Positions 17,450 through 26,013 of a stretch of DNA of 64,000 bases are shown piece after piece. A program made the translations under genes and the position numbers. The notes under the pieces are model-generated. The model made no database searches. It had not been told where the DNA came from and saw only the letters and a list, made by a program, of their open reading frames with translations. Position 1 is the first letter of the stretch; each line of letters opens with the position of its first letter. The stretch covers positions 248,001-312,000 of the forward strand of contig NZ_JAKSXV010000106.1 in assembly GCF_022829345.1 (NCBI RefSeq). The letters are read 5' to 3'. The DNA comes from Methylobacterium sp. J-090 (GTDB lineage: Bacteria > Pseudomonadota > Alphaproteobacteria > Rhizobiales > Beijerinckiaceae).

Positions 17450-18223
17450 ATGAGCGACGGCACGCCCGCCACCGCCGCCGACCGTTGGGCGATCCTCCGG
17501 TCGGCGACGTCCGCCCGCATCGGTCTCGGACGCCGGGGCGACGCGATCCCCCTGGAGGCGGTGCTGGATTTCCAGCTCGCCCATGCCAGGGCGCGCGACG
17601 CCGTTCATACCACCCTCGATGTCGCGGCCCTGGAGGACGCTCTGCGGCCCCATCCGGTACTGCGCGTCCGCAGCGCCGCCCCCGACCGCGCGACCTACCT
17701 GCGCCGGCCCGACCTCGGCCGCACCCTCGACGCGGACACCATCCTCGATGGCGCGGAGGACGGCGTCGATCTCGTTCTCGTCGTGGCGGATGGCCTGTCG
17801 GCGACGGCCGTACAGAGTCAGGCCGCCCCGTTGATCCACGCGTGCCTCGCGCGCCTCGACGGGATCTCGATCGGCCCCATCGTGGTTGCGAGCCAAGCCC
17901 GCGTCGCCATCGGCGACCCCATCGGGGAAAGGCTCGGGGCTCGCCTATGCGCCGTCCTCATCGGCGAGCGTCCGGGCCTCAGCGTCGCCGACAGCCTCGG
18001 GATCTATCTGACCTACGGACCACGCCCGGGCCGGCGCGATTCCGAGCGCAACTGCATCTCCAACATTCACACCCGGGGCGGTCTCTCCATCGACCGCGCC
18101 GCCGACACGCTGGTCTGGCTCGCCCGCGAGTCCCTGCGGCGGCGCGTGACGGGCGTTGCCCTCAAGAATAGCCTCGGCGCCGAACCGGCCGCCCCCGTAC
18201 TCTCGACCGAGACCGAGGGGTGA
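17450..18223 (+). CDS. eutC: Ethanolamine ammonia-lyase small subunit
   Basis: A 257-residue partner of EutB that completes the B12-binding site. The stretch HARARDAVHTTLD near residue 45, LIGERPGLSVADSLGIYLTY and the sequence ERNCISNIHTRGG near residue 200 are typical of EutC. It lies 46 bases downstream of eutB on the same strand, so the two are probably co-transcribed. Length is slightly below E. coli EutC (295), the difference being at the N-terminus. Confidence 0.95.
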   Translation: MSDGTPATAADRWAILRSATSARIGLGRRGDAIPLEAVLDFQLAHARARDAVHTTLDVAALEDALRPHPVLRVRSAAPDRATYLRRPDLGRTLDADTILDGAEDGVDLVLVVADGLSATAVQSQAAPLIHACLARLDGISIGPIVVASQARVAIGDPIGERLGARLCAVLIGERPGLSVADSLGIYLTYGPRPGRRDSERNCISNIHTRGGLSIDRAADTLVWLARESLRRRVTGVALKNSLGAEPAAPVLSTETEG

Positions 18224-18343
18224 TCTCGCATCGCGGAACCACAGCCGGGCTGAAAACTTGAGACAGCGCCGGCTGTTCCTTGGGGACGTTGGCGTACCAG
18301 ATCACCTGAGGGGGTGATTTGCTCGAGAGATGGCCCAAGCACC

Positions 18344-18793
18344 ATGATCATCACCCGCACCGCACCGTTCCTGCTCCTTCTGTCCCTGGCCTCGCCCGTC
18401 GCGGCACAGCCGGCACCGGGTCTCGACAGGCCGTTGCTGGTCCACGGCAACTATTGTGGGCCCGGCAACAATGCACCGCTGCCGCCCATCGATGCCCTCG
18501 ACGCGGCCTGCGCCCGGCACGATGCCTGCACGCCGCCGGGTGGCCTACCGTCTCAAGCCTGCAACAGGCGCCTGGAGCGCGAGGCCGCCGCCATCGCCCG
18601 TGATCCGCGCCAGTCCGATGAGCTTCGCGCCACGGCGGGCTTTATCTCCGCCGGCGTCGCCCTGATCCCGTCGGACGAGATGATCCGGCCCGCGTCGCAT
18701 CGGCTCGGGACATCCCTGCCGGGGTCCGGTTTGCCCACGTCCGGCTTGTCCGCATCCCAAGTCTGGGACGCCCCTGCCGACGCCGAGGATTGA
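18344..18793 (+). CDS. Secreted phospholipase A2-like protein
   Basis: A 149-residue exported protein. ATG 18344 gives a clean signal peptide (about residues 1-22, ending VAAQ). The mature part has HGNYCGPGN, resembling the calcium loop, then ALDAACARHDACT, the His-Asp catalytic helix motif of PLA2 folds, and a third Cys. The family cleaves the sn-2 acyl chain of phospholipids, but bacterial members of this small type are barely studied. Residues after about 100 show no recognised domain. It stands alone downstream of eutC after 120 bases. Confidence 0.7.
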   Translation: MIITRTAPFLLLLSLASPVAAQPAPGLDRPLLVHGNYCGPGNNAPLPPIDALDAACARHDACTPPGGLPSQACNRRLEREAAAIARDPRQSDELRATAGFISAGVALIPSDEMIRPASHRLGTSLPGSGLPTSGLSASQVWDAPADAED

Positions 18794-18965
18794 CCCGCGT
18801 CGCCACGTCCTCCCCCGCGAAGGGGAGGGCGCTTCACATGGCGAAAGCCGTGGTTCTCTAATGCTTGGCGTGCTTTCCGACGACGTGGATGACGGTTCGT
18901 CTCAGAAGAGCACGAGACCACGAGGACTGGAGACATGATCCGATCCAACCGGACCGAACACAACT

Positions 18966-19796
18966 CTAGACGGCGTCGATAACGCCCGCCTCGTCCTGGG
19001 CCTGGAGTACGTCGGGTCGCGGCATCGAGATGATGTTGTAGCCGGAATCGACGAAATGGACCTCGCCGGTGACGCCGCCGGAGAGGTCGGAGAGCAGGTA
19101 GACGGCCGAGCCGCCGACCTCTTCCTGGGTCACCGTACGCCGCAGGGGCGCGTGAGCCTTCTGGTGGTTGAACATCAGCCGGGCATCGGCGATGCCGGCA
19201 CCCGCCAAGGTCCGCATCGGGCCGGCCGAGAGGGCATTGACCCGGATACCGTCCGGGCCGAGGTCACCCGCGAGATAGCGCACGGAGGCTTCCAGGGCGG
19301 CCTTGGCCACACCCATGACATTGTAGTTCGGCATGACCCGGGTCGAGCCGCCATAGGTCAGGGTAAGGAGCGAACCGCCGCGCGGCATGCGCTTGGCCGC
19401 GCGCTGGGCGAGTTCGGTGAAGGAGAAGCACGAGATCGCCAGGGTCCGCGAAAAGTTCTCGCGGGTGGTGACGTCGACGTAGCGACCCTTGAGCTGGTTC
19501 TTGTCCGAGAAGCCGATGGCGTGGACGAGAAAATCGATCCCGTCGGGGAAGCGCTCGTCGAGAGCCGCGAACACCGCGTCGACGCTTGCGATGTCCTCGA
19601 CATCGCAGGGAATGACGATGTCGGAGCTGAGCGATGCGGCCAAGGGTACGACGCGACGCCCCAGTGCCTCGCCCTGATAAGTGAAGGCGAGTTCGGCACC
19701 ATGCCTGTGCAGGGCGGACGCGATCCCCCAGGCGATAGAGTGACTGTTGGCGACCCCCATGATGAGGCCGCGCTTACCCGTCATCAAACCCGTCAT
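18966..19796 (-). CDS. fabI: Enoyl-[acyl-carrier-protein] reductase (NADH)
   Basis: A 276-residue short-chain dehydrogenase-like enzyme that performs the last reduction of the fatty-acid elongation cycle. The Tyr-x6-Lys active site is in TYGGSTRVMPNYNVMGVAK, with the extra upstream Tyr of FabI. GVANSHSIAWGIA at the N-terminus is the dinucleotide site. FabI is the target of triclosan. ATG 19796 or 19784 could start it. It is the last gene of a leftward run fabA-fabB-small protein-fabI, though gaps of about 80-110 bases leave room for internal promoters. Confidence 0.95.
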   Translation of the reverse strand: MTGLMTGKRGLIMGVANSHSIAWGIASALHRHGAELAFTYQGEALGRRVVPLAASLSSDIVIPCDVEDIASVDAVFAALDERFPDGIDFLVHAIGFSDKNQLKGRYVDVTTRENFSRTLAISCFSFTELAQRAAKRMPRGGSLLTLTYGGSTRVMPNYNVMGVAKAALEASVRYLAGDLGPDGIRVNALSAGPMRTLAGAGIADARLMFNHQKAHAPLRRTVTQEEVGGSAVYLLSDLSGGVTGEVHFVDSGYNIISMPRPDVLQAQDEAGVIDAV

Positions 19797-19902
19797 GCGT
19801 TTCCCCGTGGACGCGGCCTTTTTCGACCAGCGCTGTCATCCGTAGGGAACGAGACTTAGCGTGCCGGTCGCGGGCATGTCCAATTCGGGGACGAGACCGG
19901 GA

Positions 19903-20019
19903 CTAGAAGTAGCCGTTGGTGTCGGCCCGCGCCCAATCGATGAGGGCCTGCTTGGCATAGACCGCCGCCAGACCGGTGACGGCCAATCCACCGACGGTGC
20001 CCAGGGTGAACCACAACAT
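19903..20019 (-). CDS. 38-residue small membrane protein between fabB and fabI
   Basis: A short gene starting MLWFTLGTVGGLAVTGLAAV and ending NGYF, with one hydrophobic helix (about residues 2-21) followed by a polar tail KQALIDWARAD. AAGGA lies about nine bases upstream of the ATG, a good ribosome site. Codon use matches neighbouring genes. It lies in the same direction as and between fabB and fabI, suggesting co-transcription. I do not recognise a family. A role at the membrane linked to fatty-acid synthesis is only inferred from position. Confidence 0.7.
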   Translation of the reverse strand: MLWFTLGTVGGLAVTGLAAVYAKQALIDWARADTNGYF

Positions 20020-20099
20020 GCGCTTTATCCTTGCGTGTTGCAGAGAAAACGCAGCCGGAGTCCCGGGGTTCCCGCGGAGCCCCGAGGTACTCCGGAGGG

Positions 20100-21326
20100 T
20101 CAGGCGTCGACGTTCTTCAGGACCAGGGTGGCGTTGGTTCCGCCGAAGCCGAAAGAGTTCGAGAGGACATGGCCGAGCTTGGCCCCATCCCGGCGCTCGC
20201 GCAGGATCGGCATGTCGGTGAACGCCGGGTCGATCTCGTCGATATGTGCGCTCTCGCAGATGAAATCGTTGTTCATCATCAGGAGGGAGTAGATCGCCTC
20301 CTGCACGCCGGTGGCGCCGAGCGAATGGCCGGTGAGGGACTTGGTGCCGGAGATGGGCGGACAGGCATCGCCGCGCCCGAACACCTCGCGGATGGCCTCG
20401 ATCTCCTTCTCGTCGCCCACCGGCGTCGAGGTGGCGTGCGGATTGATGTAGTCGATGGGGGCGCCCTTCAGGCCGCCGATGGCCTGGCGCATGCAGCGGA
20501 CCGCCCCCTCGCCCGACGGAGCGACCATGTCGTGGCCGTCCGAAGTGGCGCCGTAGCCGGCGATCTCTCCGTAGATCGTGGCGCCGCGCGCCCGGGCGTT
20601 CTCGTACTCCTCCAGCACCAGCACGCCGGCGCCGCCGGCGATGACGAAGCCGTCGCGATTGGCGTCGTAGGCCCGCGACGCCCGCGCCGGAGTGTCGTTG
20701 TACTTCGACGACATGGCGCCCATGGCGTCGAACAGCACCGATAGCGTCCAGTCGAGGTCCTCGCAGCCGCCGGCGAAGATGATGTCCTGGCGCCCGCCCT
20801 GGATGATCTCGGCGGCGTTGCCGATGCAGTGGTTCGAGGTCGCGCAGGCCGAGGCGATGGAATAGTTCACGCCCTTGATCTTGAACCAGGTCGCGAGCGT
20901 CGCCGATGCGGTGGACGACATCGCCTTGGGCACCGCGAACGGGCCGACGCGCTTCGGCCCCTTCTCCGTAGCGATGGCGGCCGATTCGACGATGACCTTC
21001 GTCGACGGGCCGCCCGAGCCCATGATGATGCCGGTGCGGTCGTTGGAGATGTCGCTGGCCTCGAGGCCCGACTGGCGGATCGCCTGATCCATGGCGACGT
21101 GGTTCCAGGCGGTGCCGCCGCCGTGAAAGCGCATGGCGCGCCGGTCGACGATGCCCTCGGGATCGAGGCTCGGACGACCCTCGACCTGGCTGCGGAAGCC
21201 GTGCTCGGCATACGAAGCCGACGGCCCGATGCCGGACTTGGCCTCGCGCAGGGAGGCCAGGACCTCGTCGGTGTTGTTGCCGATGGACGAGACGATGCCC
21301 ATCCCGGTGATCACGACACGCCGCAT
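20100..21326 (-). CDS. fabB: 3-oxoacyl-[acyl-carrier-protein] synthase I
   Basis: A 408-residue thiolase-fold condensing enzyme that elongates unsaturated acyl-ACP chains with malonyl-ACP. The Cys-His-His triad is visible: ASACATSNH (near residue 165), PHATSTPVGD (near 300) and KSLTGHSLGATG (near 335). The start at ATG 21326 gives MRRVVITGMGIVSSIGNN, matching the E. coli FabB N-terminus; a GTG at 21365 adds 13 residues without a spaced ribosome site. The gene follows fabA by about 90 bases, the standard pair for anaerobic-type unsaturated fatty acid synthesis. Confidence 0.95.
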   Translation of the reverse strand: MRRVVITGMGIVSSIGNNTDEVLASLREAKSGIGPSASYAEHGFRSQVEGRPSLDPEGIVDRRAMRFHGGGTAWNHVAMDQAIRQSGLEASDISNDRTGIIMGSGGPSTKVIVESAAIATEKGPKRVGPFAVPKAMSSTASATLATWFKIKGVNYSIASACATSNHCIGNAAEIIQGGRQDIIFAGGCEDLDWTLSVLFDAMGAMSSKYNDTPARASRAYDANRDGFVIAGGAGVLVLEEYENARARGATIYGEIAGYGATSDGHDMVAPSGEGAVRCMRQAIGGLKGAPIDYINPHATSTPVGDEKEIEAIREVFGRGDACPPISGTKSLTGHSLGATGVQEAIYSLLMMNNDFICESAHIDEIDPAFTDMPILRERRDGAKLGHVLSNSFGFGGTNATLVLKNVDA

Positions 21327-21416
21327 GGACCGCTTCTTCTCCGCCGCCGGTGCTTCGGACGGCACCCTGCCAATGTCAGTTAGGACGAGGCCGCCCCGAT
21401 CTCAACCGGGGCGCTG

Positions 21417-21983
21417 TCAGGCGGCGGCCGAGCCCTGCGCCTGGAACAGGGCGACGCGCAGGTCCTTGGCCTCGTAGATCCGGGTGCCGTCGGCCTCGAG
21501 CCAGCCGTCGGCGATGCCGAGCACGAGCTTGCCGAGGCGCACCCGCTTGATGTCGATGCCGTAGACCACCTTGTTGACGGTGGGCAGCACCTGGTCGGTG
21601 AACTTCACCTCGCCGACGCCGAGCGCCCGGCCGCGCCCGGGGGCGCCGAGCCAGCCGAGGTGGAAGCCCACGAGCTGCCACAGGGCGTCGAGGCCGAGGC
21701 AGCCGGGCATCACCGGGTCGTTCTTGAAGTGGCAGCCGAAGAACCAGAGGTCCGGCCGGATGTCGAACTCCGCCAGCACGTGGCCCTTGCCGTTGGCGCC
21801 GCCTTCGGTGCCGATGGAGACGATGCGATCGAACATCAGCATCGGCGGCAGGGGCAGCTGGGCGTTGCCGGCTCCGAACAGCTCGCCGCGCCCGCAGGCC
21901 AGCAAGTCCTCGTAGGAGTACTGCGTCGCCCGGGCGGGGGCCGGGGTGCCGGTGGGTGCGGTGGGATCGGGAGCGGAAGACAT
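21417..21983 (-). CDS. fabA: 3-hydroxydecanoyl-[acyl-carrier-protein] dehydratase/isomerase
   Basis: A 188-residue hot-dog-fold enzyme that dehydrates 3-hydroxydecanoyl-ACP and isomerises the double bond, so starting the unsaturated branch. The active-site His is in FFGCHFKNDPVMPG and the Asp in LGLDALWQLVGF, as in E. coli FabA (His70, Asp84). The N-terminal 20 residues are a Pro/Ala-rich extension. It is the first gene of the leftward fab cluster and is divergent from irr, with a shared 321-base promoter region. Confidence 0.96.
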   Translation of the reverse strand: MSSAPDPTAPTGTPAPARATQYSYEDLLACGRGELFGAGNAQLPLPPMLMFDRIVSIGTEGGANGKGHVLAEFDIRPDLWFFGCHFKNDPVMPGCLGLDALWQLVGFHLGWLGAPGRGRALGVGEVKFTDQVLPTVNKVVYGIDIKRVRLGKLVLGIADGWLEADGTRIYEAKDLRVALFQAQGSAAA

Positions 21984-22304
21984 GATGAGGGGATCGGTCC
22001 TCGAGGAGGGGGCTGTTGACGAATGCGTGTCCGCCGCGCGGGAAGAGCCGTTTCACGACGGCGGAACGGGCCGGAAAACGGCGCTTCGTTAGCACAGGGC
22101 CGGTGCGGCTCAAAGCTGTGCCCGGTCGCGCCTCGAAACGGCTCGGTCACGGCGGTCTGTCACGGCGGTTTCGGATTTCGGACGGGGGAGGGTGGGACAT
22201 GCATCCATAGCCAGGCCCCCCGGAGCCTGGCGCCCTGCGCTTGGCTTGCGGCAACGGGGCAGGTTCCGTATAAACGGAGATGTGAAGACCGAAGTTTGGG
22301 TGAA
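21984..22304. promoter_or_regulatory. Divergent promoter region between fabA and irr
   Basis: 321 bases with no supported gene. It must contain both the leftward fabA and rightward irr promoters. The last 50 bases before irr are AT-richer than the rest (around GTATAAACGGAG). I found no convincing FabR-, FadR- or Irr-type palindrome, so control is unresolved. Confidence 0.4.
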
Positions 22305-22826
22305 ATGTCAGCCACCGCGATTCCGAACATGCAGCCGCTGCAGGCCATGCTGAACGCACGGACCTCCACTCCGTCGGGCGATGTTGCCGGCCGGCGTGGC
22401 TGTCCGCTCTCCGACCTGCGCGATCGCCTGCGCCGGGCTGGCCTGCGGCCCACCCGTCAGCGTTTGTCCCTGGGCTGGCTCCTGTTCGGTCGCGGCGACC
22501 GCCACCTCACGGCGGAAATGCTCTACGACGAGGCCATGCGCGCCAAGGTGCCGGTGTCGCTCGCCACCGTCTACAACACCCTTCACCAGTTCACGGAAGC
22601 CGGCCTGCTGCGCCAACTCGCCCTCGACGGGTCGAAGGCCTATTTCGACACCAATCCGAGCGAGCACCACCACTTCTTCCTCGAGGAGGAGGGCCAGGTC
22701 CTCGACATGCCGGATTGCGGCATCACCGTCGATTCGCTGCCCGATGCCCCCGAGGGCATGGAGATCGCCGGCGTCGAGGTGATCGTGCGCCTGCGTCGCC
22801 GGGGTGCCAGCGGCCGCAAGGCCTGA
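22305..22826 (+). CDS. irr: Iron response regulator Irr (Fur family)
   Basis: A 173-residue Fur-superfamily regulator. LRPTRQRLSLGWLLFGRGDR followed by HLTAEMLYDEA and VPVSLATVYNTL is the Irr DNA-binding domain. The HHH motif (SEHHHFFLEEEG) is the second haem site. GCPLSDLRDRL before the HTH retains the Cys-Pro haem regulatory motif of Bradyrhizobium Irr, which lets haem trigger its degradation; many Irr proteins lack it. Irr represses haem synthesis and iron-using genes when iron is scarce. ATG 22305 has a weak ribosome site. A clear terminator follows at 22858. Confidence 0.93.
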   Translation: MSATAIPNMQPLQAMLNARTSTPSGDVAGRRGCPLSDLRDRLRRAGLRPTRQRLSLGWLLFGRGDRHLTAEMLYDEAMRAKVPVSLATVYNTLHQFTEAGLLRQLALDGSKAYFDTNPSEHHHFFLEEEGQVLDMPDCGITVDSLPDAPEGMEIAGVEVIVRLRRRGASGRKA

Positions 22827-22857
22827 TCGTCCCTTCGCTCTTTGTAGTTTCGCACAC

Positions 22858-22887
22858 AAAAAGGGCCCGGGTGACCGGGCCTTTTTC
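22858..22887 (+). terminator. Rho-independent terminator after irr
   Basis: AAGGGCCCGG, loop GTGA, then CCGGGCC and a run of five T. The upstream A-run makes it symmetrical, so it can also end leftward transcription from the convergent chemoreceptor gene. It is the clearest intrinsic terminator in the window. Confidence 0.92.
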
Positions 22888-23020
22888 GTGTCTGCGGGAC
22901 AGGGCGGCGTTCGAGGATTGCGGCGGGTACGACGTCCACGACGCCGGCCCTGCGGCCGAGATCTCACGCGGGCCGGCGTTCCGATTCCGAAGCGGTCCGT
23001 CCGAGCGCCGAACGTCGAAC

Positions 23021-25012
23021 CTACGCGGCCTTCACGTCGATGAGGAAGGCGCTGACTTCACGGGTCAGGCTCTCGGAGTGCCGCGAGAGCTCCTGCGCGG
23101 CGCTCAGCACCTGGGACGCCGCCGCACCCGTCGAGTCGGCGCCGTGGTGCACGTCCGCGATACTGCCGGTGACCTGCGCCGTGCCACCAGCGGCCTCCTG
23201 CACGTTGCGGGCGATCTCCTGGGTCGCCGCGCCTTGCTGCTCCATCGCCGCCGCGATGGCGGTGGACACCTGAGCCATCTCCGAGATGGTCCGGCCGATG
23301 CCCTGGATCGCCCCTACGGACTCGTGGGTCGCCCGCTGGATGGCGCTGATCTGCGTGGCGATCTCGTTGGTCGCCTGCGTGGTCTGCCCGGCCAGGTCCT
23401 TGACCTCGGAGGCGACCACCGCGAAGCCGCGCCCGGCCTCGCCAGCGCGGGCCGCCTCGATGGTGGCGTTGAGGGCGAGCAGGTTGGTCTGGCCGGCGAT
23501 CTTGGTGATCATCGCCACGATGGTGTCGATCCGCTCGGCGCCGGTGGCGAGCTGCTGGACGAGGCCGTCGGTGCGGCGCGCCTCGTCCGCGGCCCCGTGC
23601 GCGATCCGGGCCGATTGACCGGCCTGCTGCGTGATCTCCTGGATCGAGGCCGACATCTGTTCGCTGGCCGCGGCCACGGTCTGGACATTGGCCGAGGTTT
23701 GCTGCGCGGCCCGCATGGCGGTCACCGATTGCCGGCTCGTCTGGTCGGCGGTTCCGGTCATGGACCGGGCCGTGGCTTCCATCTGCGTCGCCGCGCCCGC
23801 GAGGCCCTGGCTCAGCATCGAGACATTTGCCTCGAAGGTCCGCGTCAGTCGATCGAGCCGCTCGGCGCGCCGCATCTTGGCATCGGCCTCGACGACCGCC
23901 TGCGCATCGGCCAGATCCTTGGCGACGAGGGCATCCTTGAACACCTGGACGGCGCGCGCCATGGCGCCGAGTTCGTCCCCGCGGTCGGCACCCGGGATCG
24001 ACACGGCGACGTCTCCCGTCGCCAGCCGGCCCATCACGCCGGTCATGGCGGTGACGGGCCGCGCCACACCGGAGCCGACCCGCCAGGCGAGCACGCCGCC
24101 GCCGACCAGGGCGAGGGCGCCGATGGCGAGCACGAGGCCGCGCAATTGGCCGGCACTCGCGCTCATCACGGACATGATTTCGGCCTGCTGCCGGGCGGCG
24201 GCGGCGCGCGCCGCGTCGGCTTGAGTCGCCAGGGCGTCGCCGGTCCGCCGGAGCTGCTGATAGGTCGCGTCGATCTCGCCGGCGCCGTTCAGCACGCCAT
24301 CGAAGGCGGTCTTGAACAGCGGCAGCTTCGTGGCGACGACCCTCAGGGACGTCTGGAGCGCGCCCTCGGCGTCGGCTTGACCGAGTGTCGCGATCTCGCG
24401 CCCGTAGCGGGCGAACTCGACCGTCGCCGTGCCGGCATCGGCCGGGTTGCCGCTGGCCCGGAAAGTGGCGACGGCGGCAAGGCTGTTCTGCAGGGCTCGG
24501 TCGGCGCGGAAGGCCGCGAAGCCGAGATCGGCGTCCCTGGCGCTGCGATCCGCCATGGCGTAGCCGGCATTCGCGAGGGCGGCCCCGACCTTGGTCAAGT
24601 CGGTGAGGGCCGCCTTGCGTTTCTGGATGGCGGCGACGAGGGCGTTCGCGGTGGTCACGTAATCCGCCGTATCGCCCTTGATGCGGTCCGCCTGGTCCGC
24701 GCCGGACTTGGCGACCTGCTCCCCCTCGGCCGCGAGGGTGGCGAGGGCCGCCTTGAGGTCGGCCAGCATCTCGCCCCGCTCCGTACGGAGATAGTTCAGG
24801 GTCAGGCGACGAGTCTCGTTCAGGTGCCGGTCGAAGGCACTGGCCTGCCCGGCGATACGAACGCGCGCCTGCGCGTCGGCGATGTCGGTGTTGAGGCCGT
24901 TCACGCTGGTGAAGGTGACCAGGGTGGAAGCCGTCAGCAGGAGCAGGACGACGCCGAATCCGGCGAAGATGCGCTGCGCGACGGAGAGGCAGTCGAAGCG
25001 AAGAACGGACAT
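23021..25012 (-). CDS. Methyl-accepting chemotaxis protein
   Basis: A 663-residue membrane chemoreceptor. The first membrane helix is at about 14-34. A long helical periplasmic sensor spans about 35-285, larger than a simple four-helix bundle and probably of the HBM or paired-helix type. The second membrane helix is at about 290-310, then a HAMP domain (to about 365) and a signalling domain whose hairpin tip contains NEIA and EVKDLAGQT-type sequence. No C-terminal NWETF tether is seen. ATG 25012 starts 17 bases after the stop of a TRAP-type binding protein on the same strand, suggesting the binding protein presents ligand to this receptor. Confidence 0.92.
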   Translation of the reverse strand: MSVLRFDCLSVAQRIFAGFGVVLLLLTASTLVTFTSVNGLNTDIADAQARVRIAGQASAFDRHLNETRRLTLNYLRTERGEMLADLKAALATLAAEGEQVAKSGADQADRIKGDTADYVTTANALVAAIQKRKAALTDLTKVGAALANAGYAMADRSARDADLGFAAFRADRALQNSLAAVATFRASGNPADAGTATVEFARYGREIATLGQADAEGALQTSLRVVATKLPLFKTAFDGVLNGAGEIDATYQQLRRTGDALATQADAARAAAARQQAEIMSVMSASAGQLRGLVLAIGALALVGGGVLAWRVGSGVARPVTAMTGVMGRLATGDVAVSIPGADRGDELGAMARAVQVFKDALVAKDLADAQAVVEADAKMRRAERLDRLTRTFEANVSMLSQGLAGAATQMEATARSMTGTADQTSRQSVTAMRAAQQTSANVQTVAAASEQMSASIQEITQQAGQSARIAHGAADEARRTDGLVQQLATGAERIDTIVAMITKIAGQTNLLALNATIEAARAGEAGRGFAVVASEVKDLAGQTTQATNEIATQISAIQRATHESVGAIQGIGRTISEMAQVSTAIAAAMEQQGAATQEIARNVQEAAGGTAQVTGSIADVHHGADSTGAAASQVLSAAQELSRHSESLTREVSAFLIDVKAA

Positions 25013-25029
25013 GACGGGGTCTCGCACGC

Positions 25030-26013
25030 CTACGGGACGGACTTGATCTGCTGGATGATCTCGGGACCGAAAGCTTTGCTGAACGCGGCATTCGTATCCT
25101 GCAGGCTCGCCTCGAAGGCGGGGCGATCGACGGTGGCGACGACCTGCATGCCCGCCTTGCGCAAGACGTCCACGCCCTCCTTCTCGGCGCGTCCTGCCAT
25201 CTCGCGGGAGACCTGGCCGCCGGCTTTGGCCGCCTCGACGAAGGCTTTCTGGGCGCCCGGGCTCAGGGCGTCCCAGGACGCCTTCGAGACGATCAGGGCG
25301 GCCCAGGAATAGACGTGGCCGCTGAGGGTCAGGTGCGTTTGGACCTTCTCGAAGTGGGACGCGGTGATCACCGCGATGGGGTTCTCCTGGCCATCGAACT
25401 GGCCCGACTGGAGGGCGCCGTAGAGGGCCGGAAACGCCAGCGGCTCGGCCTTGACGCCGAAGGCGCGGAACCCCTTCAGCATCACGTCGGATTGCGGCAC
25501 GCGCATCGACAGGCCCTTCAGGTCCCCCGGACCGGCCACCGGCCGTTTCGAATTGGTGATGTGGCGCATCCCGTTCTCGCCCCAGGCCAGGGCGACATAG
25601 CCCTTCTGCTGGAACTTCTTCAGGTAATCCTGACCGATCGGCCCATCGAACACCGCATGCGCGTGCCGGGCATCCCGAAACAGGAACGGGATGTCGAAGA
25701 CGCCGAATTCCGGAATGAGGCTGGCAAAGGGGGCGCTCGTGATGAAGGCCATGTCGAGGTGCCCGAGCCGCAGCTCCTCCGCCATCTCGACTTCGCCGCC
25801 CACGGTGCCGTTCGGATAGAGTTCGACCCGGTAGGTGCCGCCCGTCCGCTTCGCGACATCCCGGGCGAAGGTCTCGGCCCCCGCGCCGAGCTGGGATGTC
25901 TGCGAGAACAGATAACCGAGGCGCAGGACGCGCTCGCCGGCATCCGCCTTCGACGTGATCAGAAGTGAGCACAGAGCAGCGCAGGCTGCGGCAAGAGGAA
26001 GGTTCTTTCGCAC
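25030..26013 (-). CDS. DctP-family TRAP solute-binding protein
   Basis: A 327-residue periplasmic binding protein. GTG 26013 gives a signal peptide (VRKNLPLAAACAALCSLL, cleavage after about residue 25). ELYPNGTVGGEVEMAEELRL and the substrate-carboxylate Arg region in GLSMRVPQSD are typical of DctP/TeaA. These bind organic acids for TRAP carriers. No DctQ or DctM permease lies beside it; instead a chemoreceptor gene follows 17 bases later. A sensing role is therefore likelier than transport, though the permease could be elsewhere. Confidence 0.88.
   Translation of the reverse strand: MRKNLPLAAACAALCSLLITSKADAGERVLRLGYLFSQTSQLGAGAETFARDVAKRTGGTYRVELYPNGTVGGEVEMAEELRLGHLDMAFITSAPFASLIPEFGVFDIPFLFRDARHAHAVFDGPIGQDYLKKFQQKGYVALAWGENGMRHITNSKRPVAGPGDLKGLSMRVPQSDVMLKGFRAFGVKAEPLAFPALYGALQSGQFDGQENPIAVITASHFEKVQTHLTLSGHVYSWAALIVSKASWDALSPGAQKAFVEAAKAGGQVSREMAGRAEKEGVDVLRKAGMQVVATVDRPAFEASLQDTNAAFSKAFGPEIIQQIKSVP

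Noticed and set aside
18807..18830. CTCCCC/GGGGAG hairpin before fabI
   Set aside because: Short stem without a T-tract; resembles common intergenic hairpins and could not be called a terminator with confidence.
22715..25312. 865-codon open frame antisense to the chemoreceptor
   Set aside because: It crosses the irr end and terminator and has no recognisable domain; the chemoreceptor on the other strand is complete.
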